This document shows positions 5,832-13,454 of a stretch of 14,959 bases of DNA, piece by piece. Position 1 is the stretch's first letter; every line of letters starts with the position of its first letter. A program made the translations under genes and the position numbers. Below the pieces are notes generated by a model. It was not told the DNA's origin. It searched no databases and worked only from the letters and a program-made list of their open reading frames with translations. The stretch comes from Cyanobacteria bacterium UBA11372 (lineage in GTDB: Bacteria > Cyanobacteriota > Cyanobacteriia > Cyanobacteriales > Aerosakkonemataceae), in contig DNGG01000007.1 in the NCBI GenBank assembly GCA_003486675.1, forward strand, positions 665-15,623, read 5' to 3'.

Positions 5832-8528
5832 ATGACCGAGAAAGATAAACAAGACGGATTCAAAGATTGGCTCCCACTGGGGATAATATGGCTAGTGGGG
5901 GCGGCGTGCGATCGCATCTGGTTCGCCCTAGATCGTGATATCCCCGCTTGGGATCAAGCCGACTACCTCACCGGCAGTTTAAACTATTGGCAAGCGTTAC
6001 AAAATCCCCAATGGTTTTCTAACGAATGGTGGACAAGTTTTTGGCAAATCACCACGAAAGTTCCTCCTTTCACTTATATTGCTACTGCAATTATCCAAAA
6101 TTTATTTGGTAGAGGGCCAGATCAAGCTACTATAGTTAACTTGTTCTTTAGCGCCATTTTACTGATTTCAGTTTATGGTTTGGGCGAAAAACTGTTCAAC
6201 CGTCAAGTGGGTTTATGGGCTGCTTTTCTGTGTCAAGTGTTACCGGCAATCTACCGATATCGCCTTGATTTTCTGTTAGATTATCCCCTGACGGCAGTTG
6301 TTACTTTTAGTTTTTATTGTCTCACACTTTGGAAGATTAAAACGCTCCAGACTCAGAGGACGCAGAGAAGAGAAAAGGAGAAAAGAAAATTAAATCTGAA
6401 ATCTGCAATCTACAATCTACAATCATCTGGCTGGTTTTGGGCGGGGATATTTGGTCTTTCTTTGGGGTTGGCTTTAATGGTGAAGCAAACTGCTTTACTG
6501 TTTCTTTTAATTCCTATATTGTGGGTAGAAGCTGGTGCATTACGACAAAAAGCGTGGGTAAAATTAGCGCAATTAATCGGTGCTGGTTGCGTGTCGGGTT
6601 TGCTAGTTGGTGGATGGTATCGTACCAATTGGTTGCTGATTTTAACGTCGGGGAAACGGGCGACGATAGATTCTGCGATCGCAGAAGGAGATCCCGCCCT
6701 CAACACCATCGATGCCTGGATTTACTACTTAAAAATCTTACCATATCTAGTTTCCTGGCCTCTATTAATCGTCCCCATTGTCGGCATTCTCCTTTATTTA
6801 TGTAAGCAAATCGGCAAAACCGAATCTATATTTAAATTCTCACCCGCACACCCGCACACCAGCACACCTGCATCCTGCAAATGGTTGGCAATCTTTTTAG
6901 TAGGTGGTTATCTACTTTGTTCGTTAAATATCAATAAAGATGCCCGTTATATTTTGCCACTTTTACCAGTTGTATCAATATTATTGGCTTATGGCTTAAC
7001 CCTGTGGACGGGGCGCTTTTCCAAACAAATCCGCTGGGGAACTGCAAGTTTAGCGATTGTATTAATGTTGCTAAATTTGTGGCCTATAGGTGGTGATGGA
7101 ATTACCAAAATTCTCAGTCCCCGCGTTCAGCACTACGCATACATGGGTTCTGAGTGGCCTCATCAACAAGTAATAGCAGAAATTATCAAAACCGAACCTT
7201 ATTTACAGTCAACGTTAGGCGTTCTACCTTCAACCCCGCAAATTAACCAACATAATTTTAATTACTACGGTGCCTTGGCAAACTTCCAAGTTTACGGGCG
7301 ACAAGTGGGAACGAGGGAAAAACACCTAAAACAAGATGCGCGCAGTCTTTCTTGGTTCGTCACTAAAACAGGCGATCAAGGGTCAATTCCTAAGACTCAG
7401 CCTGCGATGGTTCAACTAATTGAAAAAGGTGCTGATTTTGAATTACATAAAACTTGGGAATTGCCAGATAAAAGCACTTTAAAACTGTACCATCGCCGCC
7501 AGCCGTCAGTAACAGTAAAACCTCTTAATGAACTCGACGGGGAGACACGGAGACGGGGAGATGGGGAGAATAAGAGTCTTCTTGCTAAAAAAGCAGCAAG
7601 ACAAAAAGAAAGTCAAAAGATCGGGTTAAATCGAGTGATTGTACCGGAAAAAGTTCCGCCAGGAATTCCGGTTCCTGTTACCTATGAGTGGTCAAGCCCC
7701 TCAGATCAATTGCCAAGGGGTTTAGTACTATTAACATGGCGCAAATCCACGGCTACCCCGGAAAAACTAACTCAGGCGCAGCGATGGTTACACGACCATG
7801 CGATCGCAATGGGTTCTTTATATCCGGGTACTTCTTTTGAGACGGGGTTACCCCATCTTGAAAGGACTGCCGGTGAGTTGCGAGTCATCGAACAAACTGC
7901 TATGCTGCCTCCAGGGAATTTAACCCCCGGAATTTATACCTTGGAGGCAGCTTATTTCAATGAAAAAACGGGGGAAACCTACCCGATCCAAGTACCTCCA
8001 GTTAATTTAAATATCGACCGTAGCGCCGCCGCAAAACCTGCACCCGAATTAGATTTGGTCACCCAATTACGGATTTTATCTGCCCAATTACCCAAAGGGC
8101 CAAAAGCATTAGAACCCTTGTTCGATCAAATCGGGCGCATTAATCAATATGACCCAATTCAAAATTATCTCGAACAAGCAGCCCAGGCGCTGGAATATCG
8201 GTTAAAACAGGAACCGCAAAACATAGAATGGGCTTATGGGGTGGCTTTAGCAAGAGTATTGCAACAACGAGTTCCAGATGCGATCGCTGCCTTACAACGA
8301 GTCACTCAGCTAGATTCCCAAAATCCCTATGCCTTTGCCTACCTGGCATTTGTTAATTTATATGACTGGCATCCGGGTGCCGCCCAAGTTGCGCTCCAAC
8401 AAGCCCGCGCACTCAACCCCAATGGATTCCCCGAACTCCAAGCACTCAGCGCCGTAGCGGCACTCATGCAAGGCAATCTCCTGCAAGCATGGCATCACAT
8501 CCAGCTATTAACTGCTAGCAAAAGCTAA
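5832..8528 (+). CDS. GT39-like (ArnT/PMT-type) membrane glycosyltransferase with C-terminal TPRs
   Basis: This 898-residue protein has three parts. Residues about 12-420 hold many transmembrane segments. The first extracytoplasmic loop contains DRDIPAWDQADYL (about 34-46), which matches the acidic loop of GT-C enzymes such as ArnT and PMT that take a sugar from a polyprenyl-phosphate donor. Residues about 430-740 form a soluble, probably periplasmic region. The end (about 770-890) has helical A/L-rich repeats such as YAFAYLAFVNLYDWHPGAAQVALQQA, consistent with TPRs. The likely role is transfer of sugar to an envelope lipid or protein; donor and acceptor are unknown. Three stretches look like insertions of intergenic repeats and keep the frame: residues about 172-199, 336-350 and 570-580. 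The TAA stop lies inside a GCTAATG heptamer array. ATG at 5832 gives a short basic/acidic N-terminus before the first membrane helix; no clear Shine-Dalgarno is present. Confidence 0.8.
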   Translation: MTEKDKQDGFKDWLPLGIIWLVGAACDRIWFALDRDIPAWDQADYLTGSLNYWQALQNPQWFSNEWWTSFWQITTKVPPFTYIATAIIQNLFGRGPDQATIVNLFFSAILLISVYGLGEKLFNRQVGLWAAFLCQVLPAIYRYRLDFLLDYPLTAVVTFSFYCLTLWKIKTLQTQRTQRREKEKRKLNLKSAIYNLQSSGWFWAGIFGLSLGLALMVKQTALLFLLIPILWVEAGALRQKAWVKLAQLIGAGCVSGLLVGGWYRTNWLLILTSGKRATIDSAIAEGDPALNTIDAWIYYLKILPYLVSWPLLIVPIVGILLYLCKQIGKTESIFKFSPAHPHTSTPASCKWLAIFLVGGYLLCSLNINKDARYILPLLPVVSILLAYGLTLWTGRFSKQIRWGTASLAIVLMLLNLWPIGGDGITKILSPRVQHYAYMGSEWPHQQVIAEIIKTEPYLQSTLGVLPSTPQINQHNFNYYGALANFQVYGRQVGTREKHLKQDARSLSWFVTKTGDQGSIPKTQPAMVQLIEKGADFELHKTWELPDKSTLKLYHRRQPSVTVKPLNELDGETRRRGDGENKSLLAKKAARQKESQKIGLNRVIVPEKVPPGIPVPVTYEWSSPSDQLPRGLVLLTWRKSTATPEKLTQAQRWLHDHAIAMGSLYPGTSFETGLPHLERTAGELRVIEQTAMLPPGNLTPGIYTLEAAYFNEKTGETYPIQVPPVNLNIDRSAAAKPAPELDLVTQLRILSAQLPKGPKALEPLFDQIGRINQYDPIQNYLEQAAQALEYRLKQEPQNIEWAYGVALARVLQQRVPDAIAALQRVTQLDSQNPYAFAYLAFVNLYDWHPGAAQVALQQARALNPNGFPELQALSAVAALMQGNLLQAWHHIQLLTASKS
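6346..6427 (+). repeat. Repeat insertion in glycosyltransferase gene: CAGAG motif plus AATCTRM heptamers
   Basis: The segment begins with ACTCAGAGGACGCAGAGAAG, a low-complexity purine stretch, and ends with five tandem 7-mers: AATCTGA (6393), AATCTGC (6400), AATCTAC (6407), AATCTAC (6414) and AATCATC (6421). Such sequences are typical of cyanobacterial intergenic DNA. Here they encode a hydrophilic loop (KTLQTQRTQRREKEKRK, then SAIYNLQSS) between two membrane helices. Confidence 0.7.
6841..6872 (+). repeat. Four tandem CACCCGCA-type 8-mers within the coding sequence
   Basis: The units are CACCCGCA (6841), CACCCGCA (6849), CACCAGCA (6857) and CACCTGCA (6865). They encode a proline/histidine-rich loop (SPAHPHTSTPAS) between transmembrane segments of the glycosyltransferase, and the frame is kept. 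Confidence 0.8.
7539..7570 (+). repeat. Four tandem GGGGAGAC-type 8-mers within the coding sequence
   Basis: The units are GGGGAGAC (7539), ACGGAGAC (7547), GGGGAGAT (7555) and GGGGAGAA (7563). They encode a charged stretch, DGETRRRGDGEN, in the soluble region of the glycosyltransferase, unlike the residues on either side. Confidence 0.75.
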
Positions 8529-8634
8529 TGGCTAATAGCTAATGGCTAATGGTAGATCCAGAAAATATTCCCATCACCAATTAGCAATTAGCAATTAGCA
8601 ATTAGCCATTAGCCATTAGCCATTAGCAATTAGC
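8524..8634. repeat. Inverted heptamer array A (GCTAATG ... ATTAGC) at glycosyltransferase stop
   Basis: Four units of GCTAAT(G/A) at 8524-8551 are followed by a 27-nt core and then eight units of (A/C)ATTAGC at 8579-8634. The two arms are reverse complements in motif, so the RNA could fold into a long stem. The TAA stop of the preceding gene (8526-8528) lies in the first unit. It probably works as, or has been tolerated as, a 3'-end structure. Confidence 0.85.
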
Positions 8635-8677
8635 AAGCCAACAACCGGATCGTGATAACTCTAGAGACGGATAACAA

Positions 8678-8691
8678 CTCGATAGATCGAG
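8678..8691. promoter_or_regulatory. 14-bp palindrome upstream of the cobalamin-binding gene
   Basis: CTCGAT AG ATCGAG is a perfect inverted repeat that ends 37 nt before the preferred ATG at 8729. Position and symmetry would suit an operator, but no regulator is known. The sequence carries no recognisable cobalamin riboswitch elements. Confidence 0.2.
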
Positions 8692-8728
8692 CGCTACCTT
8701 AAAAATGGCTGAAAAACAGGTGGTAGCC

Positions 8729-9658
8729 ATGACTGATGCCAAAAATCTGCGAATAGTCTCCCTAATACCCAGTGCCACGGAGATTGTAACCATGTTGGGG
8801 CTAACCGATGCCTTGGTGGGGCGATCGCACGAATGCGACTATCCCCCAGACATCCAAGATCGCCCCGTATGCACTGGGGCAAGGTTAGACTCACAAACAC
8901 CTAGCGCACAAATTCATCAAGATGTCAACGAGTTGTTACAAAAAGCTTTAAGCATTTATCAAATTAAAATTGATGTCTTAGAGCAACTGCAACCCACACA
9001 CATTCTCACCCAAGACCAGTGCGATGTTTGTGCCGTTAGCTTAGGCGATGTCAAAAACGCCGTTGCTCAACTAACCCACAGCCAACCCGAAATTATTTCC
9101 TTGCAGCCAAATTCGCTAGCCGACGTGTGGGCAGATATTGAACGAGTTGCCAATGCTTTCGGTGTGGACGCGGAACCAAGGGTATTAAACTTAGAATCTC
9201 GCGTCAAAATTTGCGAACAAAAAACCCAAGCCTTACCCGATCTAGACCGTCCCAAAGTCGCTTGCATCGAGTGGACTGACCCCCTAATGATTGCCGGAAA
9301 TTGGATACCAGAATTAGTCGAATTAGCAGGAGGTCAGCCTTTAGTTGGCGTTGCCGGTCAACCCTCGCCAAAACTAGAATGGAAATCTTTGATCTCGGCT
9401 AATCCAGATATTATCGTTTTTATGCCTTGTGGGTTTGATTTAAACCGCACTCGTTCTGAAGCCAAAGCATTAGCCCAGAATCCGGAATGGCAATCTTTGC
9501 ACGCCGTACAAACGGGCAGAGTTTACGTCACCGATGGCAACTGGTACTTTAACCGTCCGGGGCCAAGGTTAGCTGACTCTCTAGAAATTTTAGCTGAAAT
9601 ATTGCATCCCGAAATCTTCCAATACGGATATAAGGGAAGCGCTTGGGAAACTTTGTAG
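8729..9658 (+). CDS. BtuF-like cobalamin-binding protein
   Basis: This is a protein of the periplasmic-binding-protein fold (helical backbone, BtuF/FecB group). Near the N-terminus RIVSLIPSATEIV followed by LVGRSHECDYP is diagnostic of the cobalamin-binding branch. The middle has THILTQDQCDVCAVS with a paired cysteine motif, and the C-terminal lobe has NPDIIVFMPCGFD and RPGPRLADSLEILAEILHP. Known family members deliver vitamin B12 to the BtuCD transporter, but this one starts without a signal peptide or lipobox, and no btuC or btuD is adjacent. It may be cytoplasmic with another role. ATG at 8729 gives 309 residues and has AGGTGG five bases upstream; the ATG at 8705 would add eight residues without a ribosome site. 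The conserved MxxxxLRIVSLIPSATE start also favours 8729. Both gene ends are close to heptamer arrays. Confidence 0.82.
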   Translation: MTDAKNLRIVSLIPSATEIVTMLGLTDALVGRSHECDYPPDIQDRPVCTGARLDSQTPSAQIHQDVNELLQKALSIYQIKIDVLEQLQPTHILTQDQCDVCAVSLGDVKNAVAQLTHSQPEIISLQPNSLADVWADIERVANAFGVDAEPRVLNLESRVKICEQKTQALPDLDRPKVACIEWTDPLMIAGNWIPELVELAGGQPLVGVAGQPSPKLEWKSLISANPDIIVFMPCGFDLNRTRSEAKALAQNPEWQSLHAVQTGRVYVTDGNWYFNRPGPRLADSLEILAEILHPEIFQYGYKGSAWETL

Positions 9659-9725
9659 TAATTGCTAATTGCTAATAGCTAATTGCTAATTGCTAGAGAG
9701 CAGCCATTAGCGATTAGCTATTAGC
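9657..9725. repeat. Inverted heptamer array B at the end of the cobalamin-binding gene
   Basis: GCTAAT(T/A) units at 9664-9691 (four copies) are followed by a 13-nt core and then CATTAGC, GATTAGC and TATTAGC at 9705-9725. The array starts directly after the TAG stop. The inverted arms could form a stem-loop. Confidence 0.8.
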
Positions 9726-9820
9726 AGTTACACAAGCGTTGCTTAAGGACATGATATAACAGTCAGAACGCCGACTTTTTAAATAAGCTGGCGCTCTGGT
9801 AAGTATTTAACAAACTTGAC

Positions 9821-9850
9821 AATTAACAATTAGCCATTAGCAATTAGCAA
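9821..9850. repeat. Heptamer array C at the 3' end of the secreted-protein gene
   Basis: The tandem units are AATTAAC, AATTAGC, CATTAGC and AATTAGC (9821-9848). The array lies four bases beyond the stop of the minus-strand gene at 9855. Only the ATTAGC orientation is present here, but array B, 96 nt away, provides the opposite orientation. Confidence 0.75.
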
Positions 9851-9854
9851 GATT

Positions 9855-10328
9855 TTATTGTCCTGGTGCCATACCGTCGATCAGCCATTCGCCTTCGCTG
9901 TCAGCGGGATTAGTTAAAACGAAGAGTTCGGGAACTCTGCCGTTGCCCAGGGGAAAAGGTTTAATGTAAGAAACGTTGAATTGCAGGCGGTACTCTCTGC
10001 GATCGCCGCCAGAAACATTAGGCAGTGCTTCTACCGACCGGATGCGGATCGATGCGATGTACTCTTGATACATCCGCACAAACTCCTGGTAGGGCACTGC
10101 CGCCTGATACTGGGGCGTGAGGAGATCGTAAGCTACCTGATAGTCACCAGCCGCGATCGCATTAAAGTAGCGGTACAATACCCCCACGGCACCGGATCGG
10201 GTATTAGAAGCAGTTTGCTGTTGCAGTTGCTTTGTACTGGGTTGCGCGATCGCTGTTTGTGAGGGTAATGCGACGGCAAAGCTGGCAATCAGGAGCAGGG
10301 TTGTAGTTGTAAGGAGCGAGCGTTTCAT
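9855..10328 (-). CDS. Small secreted protein with NTF2-like domain
   Basis: The preferred start is the ATG at 10328, giving 157 residues that open with MKRSLLTTTTLLLIASFAVA: two basic residues and a hydrophobic core ending in TAIA before QPS. This is a good Sec signal peptide with probable cleavage after residue 28. An upstream in-frame ATG at 10373 would put 15 polar residues before it and spoil the signal. The mature part, VLYRYFNAIAAGDYQVAYDL then YQEFVRMYQEY and a C-terminal EGEWLIDGM, has the pattern of NTF2-like/SnoaL-like or DUF4878-type proteins: a helix-rich start followed by beta strands. The function is unknown; such domains often bind small ligands or serve as envelope modules. 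It is downstream of the RTX gene on the same strand with a 141-nt gap from the RTX stop to this start. Confidence 0.75.
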   Translation of the reverse strand: MKRSLLTTTTLLLIASFAVALPSQTAIAQPSTKQLQQQTASNTRSGAVGVLYRYFNAIAAGDYQVAYDLLTPQYQAAVPYQEFVRMYQEYIASIRIRSVEALPNVSGGDRREYRLQFNVSYIKPFPLGNGRVPELFVLTNPADSEGEWLIDGMAPGQ

Positions 10329-10469
10329 CTTTCCGTACCTGGTTGAGGTGAAAGGATGTGTGTGATACCTCATAACTACATATTTCCCAGCCCTAATTAC
10401 TTATGCACATCCCTCTTTTATATCCTCCTATCGGGTGATTTTATTCACAGGCTGACACGGAAAATATAC

Positions 10470-12071
10470 CTATATCGGGGTAAAGTCGGAAGATGCGATC
10501 GCGCTAACTTGCACCCCAGTTAACGAAGCCAGCAGTTCGTTCGTACTGGCAATCCGAATCTGCGCCCCATTGTTACCAGCACTAATCGACAATTGCCCGA
10601 AGGTCAAACCACCCGCTAATCCCAGCAAATCTTGACCATCCTGAAAGTCCAGCACCACATCCGCCCCGCGCAACGCGCCTAAAACAAATACATCCCGTCC
10701 ACCGCCACCCCTGACGGTATCGTTACCAAAATCGCCGTAGAGGATGTCATCCCCTTCACCTCCCACCAAGCTGTCATTATTTTGACCGCCGTACAAGCTA
10801 TCGTTACCTAAGTCGCCGTAGAGGATGTCATCCCCTTCGCCTCCCAACAATCTGTCATTATTTTGACCGCCGTACAAGGTATCGTTGCCTAAGTCGCCGT
10901 AGAGGATGTCATCTCCCTGGTTGCCATAAAGAATGTCGTTGTTTTTGCCGCCATAAAGCACATCGTTACCCAGGTTGCCAAAAATAACATCATTGCCCTG
11001 ATTGCCATAAAGCGTGTCGTTATCTTTGCCACCATACAAGCTATCGTTGCCATCGCCCCCATAAATCAGGTCATTTTGTTGATTGCCAAACAGGTTGTCA
11101 TTTCCACCATTGCCGATAATCGTGTCGTTACCTTCCAAACCAAAGGCAAAATTATCTGCATTATCGCCAATCATCAACAAAGGTTTAGACGCCTCTACTT
11201 CCTGTTCGATGAAAACTATTGTTGCTAAAAAAGAAGCACCGCTAGTTCTAAATTGTTCCCCGCTGCTGCGATTGGAAAAAGCGGCTGCTAGCTGCGGCTG
11301 TCTCACCCCCAAAGCTCTGATAAACTCAATAAAATCTGAGTCGGTGTTGAAATTAAAGTTAGGGTTATTTAGTTCGCTAACCGAAATCTCCCGCTGGCTG
11401 TAACCTGGTGGCGGACTAGAAAGTAAGGATGCAATTTCCCCATGTTTGCGCGGTAAAAATCTGGGGTCGATCTGGGGATTGGTATAAGACTGTAAAAACA
11501 CTCGTCCGGGGATAAATTCTTCTCCCCCCAAGCTGACATAATCTCCGTTGACAATGTAGTGAGTAACTGGTTTGTTACCTCCACTATTTTGCCTAAAAAG
11601 ATTGGCAGTTGCCCGATCTATTCCAGGAGAATTAAACGTGATGGTTTCTCCGATCGAGTTAGTAAATTCAGCCGCCGCCCGCTGGGCTAAAGCACCCGCC
11701 ATGCTGTGACCGATTACATCTGGCAGCAAGCTTCTGGGGTTTTTAACAGGATCTCGACTAATTTGGGTTAACCAATTACCAATCGCTGTTTTATTGGCTT
11801 CAAATTGATTAAACGCCACGCCCCGGCGATCCGTAAATGCAGCATCGTCACCGGGATCGACGCCTCCTTTAAATATTAAAACGGGTGGTTTATCTGGAGT
11901 GAGGGAAGTTAGCGCTAACGCTTGAAAATCTGTAACCGCATCGTTAAATACTCGATCAATTCGATAGCCTGCGGCTGTTAATGCGCCGATAACTATAGGG
12001 TTTTCGCTTGGATTTGGTAAGTAAACAATGCGTTTGGCAAAGTTTTCGTAAACGGGGTCAAATACGCTCAT
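10470..12071 (-). CDS. RTX calcium-binding protein with N-terminal lipase-like domain
   Basis: The 533-residue protein has no signal peptide. Residues about 1-220 look like an alpha/beta hydrolase of the class 3 lipase kind: the nucleophile elbow is GHSMAG (Ser123), followed by ITFNSPGID (144-152), NGDYVS (Asp177 as probable acid) and RKHGE (His210 as probable base). Residues about 310-463 are glycine/aspartate nonapeptides of the GGxGxDxLx type, about 17 copies, which fold into a calcium-binding beta roll. The last 70 residues (DVFVLGALRGADVVLDF onward) form the usual C-terminal cap. RTX proteins are exported by type I secretion from a C-terminal signal; no ABC exporter is in the window. A secreted or surface lipase/esterase is inferred, not shown. 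Two 27-residue blocks of the beta roll come from an 81-bp duplication. ATG at 12071 has GGAAA upstream. Confidence 0.88.
   Translation of the reverse strand: MSVFDPVYENFAKRIVYLPNPSENPIVIGALTAAGYRIDRVFNDAVTDFQALALTSLTPDKPPVLIFKGGVDPGDDAAFTDRRGVAFNQFEANKTAIGNWLTQISRDPVKNPRSLLPDVIGHSMAGALAQRAAAEFTNSIGETITFNSPGIDRATANLFRQNSGGNKPVTHYIVNGDYVSLGGEEFIPGRVFLQSYTNPQIDPRFLPRKHGEIASLLSSPPPGYSQREISVSELNNPNFNFNTDSDFIEFIRALGVRQPQLAAAFSNRSSGEQFRTSGASFLATIVFIEQEVEASKPLLMIGDNADNFAFGLEGNDTIIGNGGNDNLFGNQQNDLIYGGDGNDSLYGGKDNDTLYGNQGNDVIFGNLGNDVLYGGKNNDILYGNQGDDILYGDLGNDTLYGGQNNDRLLGGEGDDILYGDLGNDSLYGGQNNDSLVGGEGDDILYGDFGNDTVRGGGGRDVFVLGALRGADVVLDFQDGQDLLGLAGGLTFGQLSISAGNNGAQIRIASTNELLASLTGVQVSAIASSDFTPI
10732..10914 (-). 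repeat. 81-bp tandem repeat within the RTX domain
   Basis: 10732-10812 and 10813-10893 align with about 76 of 81 identical bases, and the start of a third copy (about 21 bases) begins at 10894. The unit encodes 27 residues, three nonapeptides, such as GGEGDDILYGDLGNDSLY plus GGQNNDSLV. The near-identity at the DNA level points to a recent duplication, while the rest of the beta roll has diverged. Confidence 0.85.
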
Positions 12072-12122
12072 ATTTTGGTTTCCAACTTGGGTGAGTATAA
12101 AAATAGGTAGATGACACCCAGA

Positions 12123-12149
12123 TCCCCGACTTATCTAAGAAGTCGGGGA
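12123..12149 (-). terminator. Hairpin between methyltransferase and RTX genes
   Basis: TCCCCGACTT (12123-12132) and AAGTCGGGGA (12140-12149) form a perfect 10-bp stem with a 7-nt loop. It lies 39 nt after the methyltransferase stop and 52 nt before the RTX start. No T tract follows on either strand. The CCCCGACTT/AAGTCGGGG hairpin is a common dispersed motif in cyanobacterial intergenic DNA as I recall it, so it may be a repeat as well as a possible terminator. Confidence 0.5.
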
Positions 12150-12187
12150 GCTAGCTATGATGTAGTATTCCCATCTCAATCTCATTT

Positions 12188-13144
12188 CTAACTAACCTCG
12201 CCCCCGAATACTGCCAAACCGTAATATTTCCAAGGCACTGCTACTGGATCAAATCCAGCAGTTTTGAGCATTTGCAGGTGGTTATCCAGGGTTGCTAGTT
12301 GATCGAGATGGGAATAACCGTGGGACGCACTTTTACCGATTTTGGCGCGAATTTCTGCCAGAGTTGTTCCACTCAAAGCTGCCCATTCTTCTCGCACGGT
12401 TTGGTAAACTGCTGCCAGGGCAGGCGATTCGGGTAAAATTGGGTCGGCATTCCAAAATACACCCTTGTAGTTGAGGCTTTCTTTAATTCGCTGGAATAAC
12501 TTTAATTTCATCTCGTTGGTGAGATGGTGAATTGCCAGGGATGACACCACCGCATCAAATCCAATACCGATATTGATTTTATCTGGTTCCTTTGTCCAGT
12601 CTCCAAAGTCTGCTTCTATTCCTTTCCATCGATTTAGGTATCCGGCGGACTCGATTTTGTGTTTGGCAAATTGAAGCATTCGCGGCGAATAATCTAAGGC
12701 AATTATCTGGGCAGATGGACAGCGATGGAGTATTTTTAAGCTGAGTTCCCCCGTACCGCAACCGAGTTCTAGGATGCGTTGGGCATTTGGCGGGATACAA
12801 TGAGCGATCGCATTCAGCATCTCATCATACCGGGGTAACAATTGCCTAATCCCGCTATCAAAATCAGCGGTATCGACAAACACTTCTCCGGGAAATATCT
12901 CTGTAGTATCCACAGGCGTTGCGGAAGATGAAAGCCATTCTCGATCGTACCCCGTATAGGCGATCGCTTGCTGTTTTTGCTTTTGTGCTTGCTGTTTTTC
13001 GATGTTCTCAGCTTTATGGATAGCCGCCTTCAGCAGCATCCGCGTTGTCCAACGCGAAAACTGATTGTAATTTTCTAATTGCGCGATCGCAGTCGTTAAG
13101 TCATCAATAATACCTTGAATCAGTAATTTTTCTTTCGGTTCCAT
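12188..13144 (-). CDS. Class I SAM-dependent methyltransferase
   Basis: This is a 318-residue soluble protein. The Rossmann methyltransferase core starts with motif I, ILELGCGTGELS (124-135), and continues with the acidic end of strand 2 in IIALDYSPRML (Asp151), the EADFGDW segment (about 177-183) and FDAVVSSLAIHHL (196-208). Before the core is an extension of about 110 residues that includes a Lys/Gln-rich helix (HKAENIEKQQAQKQKQQ), likely a coiled coil or a docking segment. The substrate cannot be told. The C-terminal DNHLQMLKTAGFDPVAVPWKYYGLAVFGG is the typical final helix and beta hairpin. The ATG at 13144 gives an MEPKEK start without a strong ribosome site. It is not obviously linked in function to the RTX gene downstream. 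Confidence 0.85.
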   Translation of the reverse strand: MEPKEKLLIQGIIDDLTTAIAQLENYNQFSRWTTRMLLKAAIHKAENIEKQQAQKQKQQAIAYTGYDREWLSSSATPVDTTEIFPGEVFVDTADFDSGIRQLLPRYDEMLNAIAHCIPPNAQRILELGCGTGELSLKILHRCPSAQIIALDYSPRMLQFAKHKIESAGYLNRWKGIEADFGDWTKEPDKINIGIGFDAVVSSLAIHHLTNEMKLKLFQRIKESLNYKGVFWNADPILPESPALAAVYQTVREEWAALSGTTLAEIRAKIGKSASHGYSHLDQLATLDNHLQMLKTAGFDPVAVPWKYYGLAVFGGEVS

Positions 13145-13454
13145 CGGTTTTGTTTTACCTTCAATTGACAGTCCACACGAGCAATTTTTTATATTTAATT
13201 TTTTTGATCGATATAGGCTAATTTATGGTATAATTCCCTCGTTCTAATTCCTTAGTCAAATTGCCAATTAACACACCTTGTCAATCCATAACGAGCATGG
13301 TTTTTAAATTAAGCTTAAGGGTTTTTCGGTAATTTTACGTAAGGCGAGAAAATTAACTATATTGAGCCTCTCTCTTTACTTACACAGGCTAGAGGTGGGT
13401 TTCAGGATTTTTTTGCAGGTAGTAAATTAGAAAACCGGATGGGGATCGTCGATT
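13145..13454. other. AT-rich intergenic region between divergent methyltransferases
   Basis: This 310-nt stretch separates two divergent methyltransferase genes. A perfect TATAAT lies at 13229-13234 on the plus strand, preceded by TTGATC at 13204-13209 with a 19-nt spacer, so a plus-strand promoter with a leader of about 210 nt is possible but weak. TTAAGCTTAA near 13310 is a short palindrome. I see no RNA gene and no credible open frame. Confidence 0.4.

Noticed and set aside
8635..8728. Possible cobalamin riboswitch before the BtuF-like gene
   Set aside because: The space is under 100 nt after the repeat array and shows no B12-box-like sequence or the expected set of helices.
31..9765. Shared 11-mer GGACATGATAT at 30-41 and near 9748-9758
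   Set aside because: The identity stops at once on both sides, and a single AT-rich 11-base match in 15 kb is within chance once repeats are considered.
9981..10262. 93-codon plus-strand frame
   Set aside because: Opposite the secreted NTF2-like gene, whose signal peptide and domain pattern are convincing; the plus frame has no features of a protein.
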